Assembly (NCBI GenBank): GCA_946480815.1 | Contig: CAMLLB010000055.1 | Location: forward strand, 1 to 28,512 | From: an uncultured Flavobacteriales bacterium | GTDB lineage: Bacteria; Bacteroidota; Bacteroidia; Flavobacteriales; Crocinitomicaceae | Reading direction: 5' to 3' | DNA: 28,512 bases | Part shown: positions 7,348 to 16,411 of the stretch, piece after piece | Layout of the letters: each line of letters starts with the position of its first letter | Position numbering within the stretch: position 1 is the stretch's first letter | Translations under genes and position numbers: made by a program | The notes under the pieces: generated by a model | What the model was told of the DNA's origin: nothing | Databases searched by the model: none | The model's input: only the letters and a program-made list of their open reading frames with translations

Positions 7348-10300
7348 ATGAAGAATTTTTTGATCCTGCTTATGCTGGCATGGGCCGGTAGTGCATTTTC
7401 CCAGACGAACATCCAGATGACGCCTGCAAATAATAACCAAACATTCAGTACATGTAACGGATTTATTATTGATTCCGGCGGACAAGGTGGTCCCGGATAT
7501 GGAAATAATGAAACAATTGTTGTGACCATTTGCCCGGATACCCCTGGAAATATCATTTCCATTATTTTCAATTTATTTCAGTTGAGTACAACGGACGATA
7601 ATCCTGCTCCCAACATCACCAATGTTGATTACATGGATGTGTATGATGGAAACTCTATAGCAGCACCAACTCTCGGGACGTATTCCGGAAATCAGCTGCA
7701 AGGAGTTGTGATTATGGCAACAGCTTTAAATACAACCGGATGTATCACCTTGCGATTCAGATCAAATACTGTTGGAACAGGGATGTTTACGGCAAGTGCA
7801 ACTTGTACAACACCTTGTGCTACTCCTACAGCTGCAGGTGTGATCACTAATGGTGAAACATTGGATAGCACACGTGTTTGCGTTGGTGATATAGTTGATT
7901 TTTCAGGGATTGCTTCGTCTGCAGCCCCTGGTTTTACGTTGACAAATTATGAATGGGATTTTATGGATGGAAGTACAGCGACCGGTTCGACTGCTTCTCA
8001 TGCTTTTGACACTCCCGGACAATATTTAGTTCAATTATTTGTGACCGATAATAATGGTTGTGGAAATACCAACTTAATAGACTTACAGGTATTTGTGGCA
8101 ACAATTCCTTCTTTTACCGGATTTCCCGGAGATACAACTTTGTGTATGGGGGAGAGCGTCACATTTACTGCCACACCTCAATTTTACGAAGTGGAATGGA
8201 ACGGTTTCCCCGGTTCTCAAACCATTGATGACGGATGTTTGCCGGATACTTTGCTGGGAGTTTCCCAGGATGTACAAATTATGCAGACCGGTTTTGCAGC
8301 CGGGGCAACCATTACCCAATTGAGTGATATTCAAAGTTTATGTTTGGGTCTTGAGCATTCCTTCATGGGTGATTTGGTTATTATTGTAGAATGTCCGAAC
8401 GGTCAAAATCAGGTTTTGCACCAGCAAGGTGGAGGTGGTACCCTGATTGGTGAACCGAATCCATTGGACAATGTGGATTGTAGCGACCCGACTACACAAG
8501 GAATTCCTTATACTTATTGTTTTACTCCTTCTGCAACAGAAACCTGGGTGGACTGGGCAAACAATAATGGGTTCGGTAGTACAATTCCTGCCGGGAACTA
8601 TGAACCGATTCAACCGTTTACGAACCTGGTTGGCTGTCCCTTAAACGGGATCTGGACGTTGACAGTAATCGATAACTGGTCTGGTGATGATGGGACCTTG
8701 TTTTCTTTCGATATTAATTTGGATCCTTCTTTATATCCTCCGGTTACTGTTTTTGAACCTCAAATCGGTCTGGGAAGTGATTCTTCTTACTGGGTGATGC
8801 CGGCAATTTACGGTTCGGTTTCTCCGGATGGTGATATCTTAACTGTCAACCCAACTGCTGCCGGAACGTATACTTATACGTATGTTGTTTTGGATAACTA
8901 CGGTTGTGAAAACGATTCAAGTGTAACAGTAACAGTAAATGCAAATCCACAAGCTGATGCAGGCCCTGATGCAACCATTTGTAACGGAACACCGATCCAG
9001 TTGGATGGAAATATCGTTGGTGGGAACAACAGTTGTGATTACACCTTTAATCTCGAGGATTCCTGGGGTGATGGATGGAATGGAAATAACTTATTGGTAA
9101 CTGTAAACGGGGTTACTTCGAACTTTACTATTCCAGGTGGCTTGACAGCCAGCTATACCTTATCCATTCCGAATGGAGCAGCATTTACAGTTCAGTTCGA
9201 TGGAGCAGGAGCTTTCACTGATGAATGTTCATACGAAGTATTGGATGCTTCCGGAGCAATGGTTTTATCGGATGGAGCAAATGGAAATATTTCTACAACT
9301 GTACACAATCTAACCGGAAACTGTTTAGGGAATCTAACCTATGAATGGACTCCGGCCGCTGCGGTTTCGAATCCGGCTGTCCTGGATCCGACAGCTAATG
9401 TGAATACAAATACGACTTTAACCTTGACGGTTTATCCTACAGGACATCCGTTATGTGCAACTACAGATCAAATGGATGTGAATATTTCTGCTTCTGCATT
9501 CCCTGGAACAGATAGTACTTTAACCATTTGTGCCCAAGGAGCTGCAACAGATTTATTCCCGCTTTTGGGACCTGGAGCTTCTCCGAACGGAACATGGGAA
9601 AATCCTGCAGGAGCAGCAGTTACAATGCCTTATGATCCGATCACAATGAATCCGGGTGTGTATACTTATTCAGTGGATTCAAATGGATGTATTTCTTCAG
9701 CTACGATTACAGTGACAGAAATTAATCCGACAGTTATAGCGGTTCCAACGGCAGCGAATTGTCACGGAATGGCGAACGGCTCAGTTGCCTTAACCGCTAC
9801 GAATGCTACGGAATACTCATTGAACGGTGGTCCGAATAATCCAATCCCGGCACCGTTTGTAATAAATGGTTTGGCGGCAGGAAACTACCAGGTAATTGTT
9901 TACAATGTAGGTGGGTGTACTGATACCGTTGACTTTGTGATTACCGAACCGGCTGCTTTGGAAATTATATCTATTACTCCGGACCTGGTTACTTGTTCGG
10001 GTGATGCTTCAGCGCTCAATGTTACAGGAACCGGAGGTTCAACAGCTTATACTTTTACCTGGTTTACAAATACAGGAATCCAGGGAGTTGGTTCCGCTAT
10101 CAATGTGAATACCATTGCAACTACCCAATATTGTGTAGTATTAACGGAAGCTTGTGGTTCAATGCCAGACAGTGCATGTATGATCATAACAGTTCCTCAG
10201 CCTTTGGATCTGATACTTACTCCGGATGATGCAGATGGCTGTTACCCGCATCATGTTATTTTCTCGAATAATACTCCTGGTCCGGGAACACCATTATTGA

Positions 10301-11010
10301 ACACCATTGATTTCGGTGATGGTACACCAACGATTACAACCCAGGCATTAGATACCTGTTCGCATACTTATGAGCATCCGGGTGTGTATACAGTAAGCAT
10401 TGTATCCATTTCAGATACAGGATGTACTTATACAAACACCTTCCCGAATATGATTACGGTATTTGACAAACCGGTAGCTGATTTCAATATTTCACCGAAT
10501 CCGACAACGATTTTTGAAACACACATTATGCTGAACAACACGAGCTCAACGGATGTAGTTTCATACAGTTGGTCAATACCTGGTGCAGAACCGAATCAAT
10601 CGTCTTTGGAGAACGTAAGCATAGATTTACCGGAAGGAGTTGTAGGAAATTACGATGTGACACTGGTTGTTACCAATGCCAACGGGTGTGTGGATTCTGT
10701 GACCAAAATAGCACAGGTATTAAGTGATGTGATTTTATATGCTCCGAATACATTTACTCCGGATGGTGATGAATTCAACCAAACATGGTTCCTGCACATG
10801 GACGGAATCGATATACAACAATTTAATTTGAAGGTATTCAACCGTTGGGGAGAAGTGGTTTGGGAAAGCAATGACCCGAATGGCAGATGGGATGGAACAT
10901 ACCAGGGACGACTTGTTCCGAATGGTCAGTATAACTGGATTTTGGAAACGAAGGAATTGGTCAGCGATAAAAAGTATACCTTTGACGGATATATTAATGT
11001 AATGCGTTAA
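7348..11010 (+). CDS. T9SS-secreted multidomain surface protein (CUB, PKD, SprB repeat, gliding-type C-terminus)
   Basis: From the ATG at 7348 this is 1,221 residues; a TTG two codons earlier is less likely. The signal peptide is MKNFLILLMLAWAGSAFSQ. Approximate layout: CUB-like domain 30-155 (VDYMDVYDGNS); PKD domain 170-250 (YEWDFMDGSTATGS, then HAFDTPGQYLVQLFVTD); a region 310-460 resembling a proprotein-convertase P domain (HSFMGDLVIIVECPNG, GIWTLTVIDNWSGDDGTL); Ig-like modules 470-660 and 720-800; a SprB-type repeat 800-870 (NCHGMANGSVALTA, LAAGNYQVIVYN); more PKD/Ig modules; and the gliding-motility-associated C-terminal domain in the last 90 residues (YAPNTFTPDGDEFNQTW, FNRWGEVVWES). 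This C-terminus is the type-B T9SS sorting signal, so the protein is exported to or beyond the outer membrane. Adhesion is the likely role; no catalytic motif is evident. Confidence 0.9.
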   Translation: MKNFLILLMLAWAGSAFSQTNIQMTPANNNQTFSTCNGFIIDSGGQGGPGYGNNETIVVTICPDTPGNIISIIFNLFQLSTTDDNPAPNITNVDYMDVYDGNSIAAPTLGTYSGNQLQGVVIMATALNTTGCITLRFRSNTVGTGMFTASATCTTPCATPTAAGVITNGETLDSTRVCVGDIVDFSGIASSAAPGFTLTNYEWDFMDGSTATGSTASHAFDTPGQYLVQLFVTDNNGCGNTNLIDLQVFVATIPSFTGFPGDTTLCMGESVTFTATPQFYEVEWNGFPGSQTIDDGCLPDTLLGVSQDVQIMQTGFAAGATITQLSDIQSLCLGLEHSFMGDLVIIVECPNGQNQVLHQQGGGGTLIGEPNPLDNVDCSDPTTQGIPYTYCFTPSATETWVDWANNNGFGSTIPAGNYEPIQPFTNLVGCPLNGIWTLTVIDNWSGDDGTLFSFDINLDPSLYPPVTVFEPQIGLGSDSSYWVMPAIYGSVSPDGDILTVNPTAAGTYTYTYVVLDNYGCENDSSVTVTVNANPQADAGPDATICNGTPIQLDGNIVGGNNSCDYTFNLEDSWGDGWNGNNLLVTVNGVTSNFTIPGGLTASYTLSIPNGAAFTVQFDGAGAFTDECSYEVLDASGAMVLSDGANGNISTTVHNLTGNCLGNLTYEWTPAAAVSNPAVLDPTANVNTNTTLTLTVYPTGHPLCATTDQMDVNISASAFPGTDSTLTICAQGAATDLFPLLGPGASPNGTWENPAGAAVTMPYDPITMNPGVYTYSVDSNGCISSATITVTEINPTVIAVPTAANCHGMANGSVALTATNATEYSLNGGPNNPIPAPFVINGLAAGNYQVIVYNVGGCTDTVDFVITEPAALEIISITPDLVTCSGDASALNVTGTGGSTAYTFTWFTNTGIQGVGSAINVNTIATTQYCVVLTEACGSMPDSACMIITVPQPLDLILTPDDADGCYPHHVIFSNNTPGPGTPLLNTIDFGDGTPTITTQALDTCSHTYEHPGVYTVSIVSISDTGCTYTNTFPNMITVFDKPVADFNISPNPTTIFETHIMLNNTSSTDVVSYSWSIPGAEPNQSSLENVSIDLPEGVVGNYDVTLVVTNANGCVDSVTKIAQVLSDVILYAPNTFTPDGDEFNQTWFLHMDGIDIQQFNLKVFNRWGEVVWESNDPNGRWDGTYQGRLVPNGQYNWILETKELVSDKKYTFDGYINVMR
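9508..11010 (+). repeat. upstream copy of a 1.5-kb duplicated coding segment
   Basis: The last 1.5 kb of the first adhesin gene is collinear with 11788-13290 in the second; the offset drifts by only 6 bases (2,274 near the start, 2,280 at the stop). Identical DNA runs include 35 bases around 10489-10523/12769-12803 and 38 bases at 10946-10983/13226-13263, the second near the 3' end. Other stretches differ at many positions. Confidence 0.85.
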
Positions 11011-11062
11011 TAAAAAACGGATTTTTATGATTGGAATCCCTTTGTAAAACATATGATACTCC

Positions 11063-11115
11063 TAATAATGAGCAGATGATGTAGTCATTGATTTACATTA
11101 TCCTGCTCATTATTA
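11063..11115. repeat. long hairpin between the two adhesin genes
   Basis: TAATAATGAGCAG (11063-11075) pairs perfectly with CTGCTCATTATTA (11103-11115). The stem continues inward through ATGATGTA/TACATTAT with one mismatch and a one-base bulge, leaving a 10-base loop. There is no following T-run, so it may be a 3'-end-stabilising stem or repeat element rather than a strong terminator. The 156-bp spacer shows no clear promoter. Confidence 0.6.
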
Positions 11116-11166
11116 TAACATTAGATTTATTGTAAACCACCAAAAATTACCCTAAGGGTTATTAAT

Positions 11167-13290
11167 ATGATAAAATTATTGAACCATCGAATTACATTTT
11201 TTGCGAAAAGGAAGTTTGTTGCAGTGAGCTTAATGCTTATTCAATCCTTTATATCCAATTCGCAGATTGTATCAGATAATTTAAGCTGGGTTTCCACAAA
11301 TTCTGTTCAATCGGCGACAAGCCCGTCTTTTGGTTTTTGTAACGGGCAGGTTTCGTATACCATCGCATCGACTATCGGATTTTACAACGTATCTGTTGCG
11401 GGGAATCCTAATTACACGACAGGCATGGTAACGCCAGCCTATATTTTCGATCCGTCACCAACTATCCCCATGCTGATTACATTTTCCCAACCGGTATGTA
11501 ACCTGCGTATCCGATTTTGTGATCTGGATGGTGGACAAAATGAATATTTAAGTGCTCTTTCTACTCCTTATACCGGTTTGAGCGATGTAGTAGGGCATTT
11601 TTCCGGAAATGGATCGGTAGTAAATTCCAGTATTGATGATGCAAAAGGCTGGGTAGAATGGGCCGGCCCGATAACAAACCTATCATTCAATTACAATCGG
11701 CCGGGCCCCGGCTGCGGTTTAATTATTGATTCGATCCTCTTCGATTGTTGTACGCCTCCATGTCAGGCACCGAATCCGGGAACGAGTACCACACTGTCTA
11801 TTTGTTCAAACGGAGCATCCACAGATTTATTCCCACTTTTAGGATCAGGAGCTTCTGTATCCGGAACATGGACTGGACCTACAGGAACCGCTGTTACGAT
11901 GCCCTATGATCCGGTCACGATGGATCCGGGAACCTACACTTATTCTGTCGACTCCAATGGGTGTGATTCTTCCGCTGTCGTTATCATTACAGAAATTACC
12001 CCGACAGTTATAGCTGCCCCAACAGACATAACCTGTCATGGGTTATCGAATGGTTCGGTTGTTTTTACAGTTGCGAATGCTACAACATATTCTTTGAATG
12101 GCGGCCCGCAGACACCAATTCCAACTCCGTTTGCGTTGAATGGATTGGATGCAGGAACTTACGGGATCATAGTTTATAATGCGAATGGTTGCACAGGCAC
12201 CGAAAGTTTTACCATTGGTGAGCCTTCGGCGGCAATGCCATTAATTACTTCTGTGTCACCTGACCAGGTTGTCTGCTCAGGAATCACTTCAACGCTTGCC
12301 GCTATCGGATCGGGAGGTTCTTTACCATATACATTTACCTGGTTCACGAATAACGGCGTTGTGGGAATCGGTTCAACACTTAACGTGACAGCGACCCAAA
12401 CAACGCAATATGGAGTGGTTCTGATAGATGCTTGTGGTTCTATGTCAGATACTTCATTTGTGACAATAGTAATTCCACAGCCAATTATACCGTTACTTGT
12501 TCCGGATGATGCTGAAGGTTGTGCCCGACATCATGTGGTGTTTTCGAATATCACAGCAGGTCCTGGAAATATTGTATCAAATACCATTGATTTCGGAGAC
12601 GGATCACCTGTCATTACGACGAATGCTTTGGACACTTTTTCTCATACCTACGAGCATACCGGAGTGTATACGGTAAGTATTGTCTCTGTTTCTGATACGG
12701 GATGTACATACGTGAATACATTCCAGAATATGATCACAGTATATGACGAGCCGATTGCGGATTTCAACATTTCACCGAATCCGACAACGATTTTTGAAAC
12801 ACATATTGAGTTGGATAATACCAGTTCAGCGGGTGTGGTTTCATATAGTTGGTCTATTCCTGGAGCAGAACCAAACCAGTCATCTCTGGAAAACATGAGT
12901 GTAGATTTACCGGAAGGGATTGTTGCAAATTATGATGTAACGCTTGTGGTTACTGATGAACGTGGGTGTATTGATTCTGTTACTAAAATTATACAAGTAC
13001 TTAGTGATGTTATTGTATATGCTCCGAATGCCTTTACTCCGGATGGTGATGAATTTAACCAGACATGGTTCCTTTATATTGATGGGATCGATATCCAGCA
13101 ATTTAATTTACAGATATTTGATCGTTGGGGAGAAGTGATTTGGGAAAGTAATGATCCGCAAGGAAGATGGGATGGAACTTATCAGGGAAAAATTGTTCAG
13201 GATGGTCTTTACAATTGGATTTTGAAAACGAAGGAATTGGTCAGCGATAAAAAGTATACCTTTAACGGATATATCAATGTAATGCGCTAA
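11167..13290 (+). CDS. T9SS-secreted surface protein, paralogue of the upstream adhesin
   Basis: A 707-residue protein. The N-terminus has a basic stretch followed by a hydrophobic core (FVAVSLMLIQSFISNSQ), a long but plausible signal peptide. Residues about 33-200 form a unique beta-rich, cysteine-containing domain (FCNGQVSYTIASTIGFYNV, LRIRFCDLDGGQNEY, GPGCGLIIDSILFDCC) that may bind a surface or glycan. Residues about 205-707 parallel the C-terminal half of the preceding gene: Ig-like module, SprB-type repeat (ITCHGLSNGSVVFTV), PKD modules (NTIDFGDGSPVITT) and the gliding-associated C-terminal domain (YAPNAFTPDGDEFNQTW, FDRWGEVIWES), marking T9SS export. Its TAA overlaps the ATG of the next gene. 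Confidence 0.88.
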   Translation: MIKLLNHRITFFAKRKFVAVSLMLIQSFISNSQIVSDNLSWVSTNSVQSATSPSFGFCNGQVSYTIASTIGFYNVSVAGNPNYTTGMVTPAYIFDPSPTIPMLITFSQPVCNLRIRFCDLDGGQNEYLSALSTPYTGLSDVVGHFSGNGSVVNSSIDDAKGWVEWAGPITNLSFNYNRPGPGCGLIIDSILFDCCTPPCQAPNPGTSTTLSICSNGASTDLFPLLGSGASVSGTWTGPTGTAVTMPYDPVTMDPGTYTYSVDSNGCDSSAVVIITEITPTVIAAPTDITCHGLSNGSVVFTVANATTYSLNGGPQTPIPTPFALNGLDAGTYGIIVYNANGCTGTESFTIGEPSAAMPLITSVSPDQVVCSGITSTLAAIGSGGSLPYTFTWFTNNGVVGIGSTLNVTATQTTQYGVVLIDACGSMSDTSFVTIVIPQPIIPLLVPDDAEGCARHHVVFSNITAGPGNIVSNTIDFGDGSPVITTNALDTFSHTYEHTGVYTVSIVSVSDTGCTYVNTFQNMITVYDEPIADFNISPNPTTIFETHIELDNTSSAGVVSYSWSIPGAEPNQSSLENMSVDLPEGIVANYDVTLVVTDERGCIDSVTKIIQVLSDVIVYAPNAFTPDGDEFNQTWFLYIDGIDIQQFNLQIFDRWGEVIWESNDPQGRWDGTYQGKIVQDGLYNWILKTKELVSDKKYTFNGYINVMR

Positions 13291-13931
13291 TGAGAGTACA
13301 GATTTTTCCGGGCAATCCCATTCAGCAAAATGGTTCGATTGTTTATAATGAACAAGGTGATGCGGTAATTATTGATCCGAGTTGCTATGACCGTTATGAG
13401 CAACAGCAATGGATCGATTTCATTCAGGAAAATAACCTGAAGATACATGCTGTGTTGAATACACATTGCCATATTGACCATATTACGGGGAACGCTTTCT
13501 TTGTGGACCGCTTTAATGTTCCTTTAATGGCACACAAGGAAGAGTTGTTTACCTTGAGTTTTGCGGATCGTTCTGCACAGATGTACGGATTGATGGCTTA
13601 TGTTCCTTCTCCGGAACCAACGGATTATTTGACAGATAACCAGATTCTGAAGTTTGGCAACCTGGAATTAAAAGTGATTTTTGGTCCGGGACATTCAGTA
13701 GGGCACGTGGCCTTTTACAGTGAAGCGGATCATTTGCTGATCGGTGGGGACATCCTCTTCAAAGGAAGTTTCGGCAGAGTAGATTTGCCGGGCGGATCAA
13801 TAGATGTCCTAAAGAAGACCATTTTTGAACGGATCTTTACTTTACCCGATAATACGGTTGTGTACCCGGGACATGGTCCAACAACGACTATTGGGGAAGA
13901 GAAACGAACGAATTATATTCACCAGTTTTAA
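13290..13931 (+). CDS. MBL-fold metallo-hydrolase (glyoxalase II-like)
   Basis: A 213-residue metallo-beta-lactamase-fold protein. Metal-binding motifs are in order: THCHIDHITG (the HxHxDH motif), GPGHSVGHVAFY, GGDILFKGSFGR and VYPGHGPTTTIGEE. The short length, with no C-terminal substrate-recognition domain, fits the YcbL-like subgroup of hydroxyacylglutathione-hydrolase-like proteins, whose substrates are thioesters or are unknown. It has no signal peptide, so it is probably cytoplasmic. The ATG overlaps the stop of the exported adhesin (TAATG), an odd pairing of a cytoplasmic enzyme with a cell-surface protein. A 40-bp palindrome terminates it. Confidence 0.9.
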   Translation: MRVQIFPGNPIQQNGSIVYNEQGDAVIIDPSCYDRYEQQQWIDFIQENNLKIHAVLNTHCHIDHITGNAFFVDRFNVPLMAHKEELFTLSFADRSAQMYGLMAYVPSPEPTDYLTDNQILKFGNLELKVIFGPGHSVGHVAFYSEADHLLIGGDILFKGSFGRVDLPGGSIDVLKKTIFERIFTLPDNTVVYPGHGPTTTIGEEKRTNYIHQF

Positions 13932-13946
13932 AATTGAAACGTCATA

Positions 13947-13986
13947 AAACACGTAGGGGTGCGATTAATCGCACCCCTACGTGTTT
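13947..13986. terminator. 40-bp perfect palindrome between convergent genes (bidirectional terminator/REP-like)
   Basis: The two 20-base arms (13947-13966 and 13967-13986) are exact reverse complements with no spacer, centred on ATT|AAT and ending AAA/TTT. The arms contain ACGTAGGGGTGCGATT. It lies 15 bases after the hydrolase stop and 11 bases beyond the der stop, so it can terminate both strands. The GTAGGGG...CCCCTAC design resembles interspersed repeats seen in many bacterial genomes (inference). Confidence 0.85.
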
Positions 13987-13997
13987 ACATAAAAATA

Positions 13998-15308
13998 TCA
14001 TTTCTTTCGGAAGTAAATCCTCACCGGAACCCCTTCAAAATTGTACATTTCACGCAAACGGTTTTCCAAAAATCGCTTATACGAATCCGGAATATATTGC
14101 GGTAAATTACAGAAGAATGCAAATGCTGGAGCATGCGTTGGAAGCTGCTGCACGTATTTGATCTTCACATATTTTCCTTTCAAGGATGGTGGTGGATTGC
14201 TGTCAATAATCGGCAGCAACACATCATTCAATTCAGACGTTGAAATTTTTCTCGTGCGATTCTCATATACATCCATTGCTTTTTCCAAAGCCTTATGGAT
14301 CCGTTGTTTTGTCAATGCAGAAGTAAAGATGATCGGAACATCGTTATAAGGGGCCAGATCATTTCTTAGTTTCTTTTCATATTCAACGGCAGTCATGGTG
14401 TCCTTTTCTACCAAATCCCACTTATTGACCAAAACGACCACACCTTTGTGGTTTTTCTCGATCATGTAATAAATGGTCAGGTCCTGCTTTTGAATTCCTT
14501 CCGTTGCATCGATCATGAAAATACACACATCCGAATCTTCAATAGTACGAACCGAGCGCAATACGGAATAGTACTCGATATCTTCCGTTACTTTCGCTTT
14601 TTTGCGGATCCCAGCCGTATCGATCAGCATGAAATCAAAACCAAAAGCGTTATAGCGTGTGTCGATCGAATCGCGGGTCGTTCCCGAGATATTCGTTACA
14701 ATATTTCGTTCTTCACCGGTAAGTGCATTGATCATGGAAGATTTACCCACATTCGGTTTCCCGACAACTGCGATACGGGGTAAATTCGCTTCTTCCTCTC
14801 CGCGCGGATCTTCTTTATCAAAGTATTTAACCACTTCATCCAGGATCTCTCCTGTTCCGGAACCATTTGCCGCAGATAAATCGAATACTTCACCAAGGCC
14901 AAAAGACCAAAACTCAGCAGACATTCCGACACGGTCGTTGTTGTCCACTTTGTTGGCGATTACCAGTACCTTCTTTTTGGATTTGCGCAAAATTCCGGCA
15001 ACTGTTTCGTCCAGGTCCACGATTCCGGTAGTAGCATCAACCACAAACAAGATCACGTTTGCTTCTTCGATTGCAATTTCGACCTGCTTACGGATCTCTC
15101 CTTCAAAAATATCTTCCGAACCTTTCACATATCCTCCGGTATCAATTACCGAAAAAGGAATTCCGTTCCATTCACCACGACCATAGATCCGGTCGCGGGT
15201 TACACCACTGACTTCTTTCACGATGGCATGAGAACTTTCTGTTAAGCGGTTAAAGAGGGTGGACTTTCCTACATTGGGGCGTCCTACGATGGCAATTATA
15301 TTTCCCAT
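13998..15308 (-). CDS. der: ribosome biogenesis GTPase Der (EngA)
   Basis: Essential double-GTPase acting in maturation of the 50S ribosomal subunit. At 436 residues it has the family length. The first G domain starts at once with [14 protein letters not shown] (about residues 8-21) and includes DTGGY and NKVDN. The second begins with [14 protein letters not shown] (about 183) and includes DTAGI and NKWDL. The C-terminal KH-like domain occupies about the last 90 residues, ending [13 protein letters not shown]. It is downstream of era with 53 bases between, and both are GTPases acting on the ribosome, so the pair is probably one operon read from the era promoter. Confidence 0.97.
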   Translation of the reverse strand: MGNIIAIVGRPNVGKSTLFNRLTESSHAIVKEVSGVTRDRIYGRGEWNGIPFSVIDTGGYVKGSEDIFEGEIRKQVEIAIEEANVILFVVDATTGIVDLDETVAGILRKSKKKVLVIANKVDNNDRVGMSAEFWSFGLGEVFDLSAANGSGTGEILDEVVKYFDKEDPRGEEEANLPRIAVVGKPNVGKSSMINALTGEERNIVTNISGTTRDSIDTRYNAFGFDFMLIDTAGIRKKAKVTEDIEYYSVLRSVRTIEDSDVCIFMIDATEGIQKQDLTIYYMIEKNHKGVVVLVNKWDLVEKDTMTAVEYEKKLRNDLAPYNDVPIIFTSALTKQRIHKALEKAMDVYENRTRKISTSELNDVLLPIIDSNPPPSLKGKYVKIKYVQQLPTHAPAFAFFCNLPQYIPDSYKRFLENRLREMYNFEGVPVRIYFRKK

Positions 15309-15361
15309 TTCTTGTTTTTTAGACGTACTTCACAGCACTGCGTTATAGATAATCCCGGGAC

Positions 15362-16237
15362 TTAATACCCGTACTTTTTCAATTTTTGTTCACTGGCTCT
15401 CCAGTCTTTGTCCACTTTTACAAAAGTCTCCAGGAATACCTTTTGACCTAAGAAAGCTTCCATATCCAAACGGGCATCACGGCCAATGCGCTTCAGCATA
15501 TCACCTTTCTTCCCGATAATAATTCCTTTTTGTGAATCGCGTTCCACGATGATCAATGCGCGGATATGCGTAATGTTTTCGGCTTCTTTATACGATTCAA
15601 TTTCGACCTGGCATGCATAGGGAACTTCCTTATCACAATGCAAAAAGATCTTTTCACGGATCATTTCCGAAACAAAGAAACGCATCGGGCGATCAGACAA
15701 TTCATCCTTGTCGAAGTAAGCCGGACCTTCGGGAGCCAACTGCAAAATGCGGTTCCAGATCACATCGATATTGAATTTATGCAAAGCGGAAGTAGGAATG
15801 ATTTCCGCGTTCGGCACTTTTTCTTTCCAGTATTGTACGCGTTCTTCCAATTTGGTTTGGTCGGCCAAATCGATCTTGTTCAGGATCAACAAAACCGGAA
15901 TGCGCAATTTAACGATGCGTTCAAGCGTTTCCTTGTGGTTCATTTCATTTTCGCTCATATCCGTAATGAACAATAAAATGTCCGCATCCTTAAACGAGCT
16001 TTCCACATAACTCATCATCGCTTCATGCAACTTGTAAGATGCATTTACCACTCCGGGTGTATCGGAAAAAACAATTTGATGATCGTCGCCGTTCACCAAT
16101 CCATGAATCCGGTGGCGGGTGGTTTGTGCTTTGGAAGTAACGATGGAAAGCTTTTCGCCCACCAATCCGTTCATAAGCGTCGATTTCCCCACATTGGGAC
16201 TACCAACAATATTTACGAAAGCTGATTTGTGAGACAT
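15362..16237 (-). CDS. era: GTPase Era
   Basis: Ras-like GTPase with a KH domain that binds the 3' end of 16S rRNA and checks 30S assembly. The 291-residue length is typical. Visible are the P-loop [14 protein letters not shown], the switch region SIVTSKAQTTRHRIHG, DTPGV, LILNKIDLAD, and the C-terminal KH signature GIIIGKKGDMLKRIG followed by LETFVKVDKDWR. The ATG start is 16 bases downstream of a consensus -7 element on the minus strand. der follows in the same direction. Confidence 0.97.
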   Translation of the reverse strand: MSHKSAFVNIVGSPNVGKSTLMNGLVGEKLSIVTSKAQTTRHRIHGLVNGDDHQIVFSDTPGVVNASYKLHEAMMSYVESSFKDADILLFITDMSENEMNHKETLERIVKLRIPVLLILNKIDLADQTKLEERVQYWKEKVPNAEIIPTSALHKFNIDVIWNRILQLAPEGPAYFDKDELSDRPMRFFVSEMIREKIFLHCDKEVPYACQVEIESYKEAENITHIRALIIVERDSQKGIIIGKKGDMLKRIGRDARLDMEAFLGQKVFLETFVKVDKDWRASEQKLKKYGY

Positions 16238-16253
16238 ATTTAAAAATTTGGTG

Positions 16254-16261
16254 CAAAGGTA
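16254..16261 (-). promoter_or_regulatory. -7 element of the era-der operon
   Basis: Read on the minus strand, TACCTTTG matches TAnnTTTG exactly and lies 16 bases before the era ATG, giving a very short leader. The -33 region is T-rich without a clear TTG. Confidence 0.6.
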
Positions 16262-16353
16262 CGCTTCTTATTCTAAAAATTGTGGAAAACCATCAATTCC
16301 TGCGTTAATTAATCGAAATTAATCACCGGAAAAACAGGATTTTGCCTAAATAT

Positions 16354-16383
16354 AAAAACCTGTTTATCAATAATAAACAGGTT
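16354..16383 (-). terminator. intrinsic terminator of the yiaA-like gene
   Basis: On the minus strand AACCTGTTTAT and ATAAACAGGTT form a perfect 11-bp stem around a 5-base loop, followed by TTTTTATA. It lies about 30 bases past the yiaA-like stop and before the era promoter. Confidence 0.75.
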
Positions 16384-16411
16384 CCTTTGTTACATTCTAT
16401 GTTGATTTAGG

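Noticed and set aside
13934..14161. A 75-codon plus-strand frame after the hydrolase
   Set aside because: It runs through the 40-bp palindrome and antisense to the conserved C-terminus of der; no family features.
14659..15186. A 175-codon frame antisense to der
   Set aside because: Shadow of a highly conserved GTPase; Ser/Pro-rich low-information peptide.
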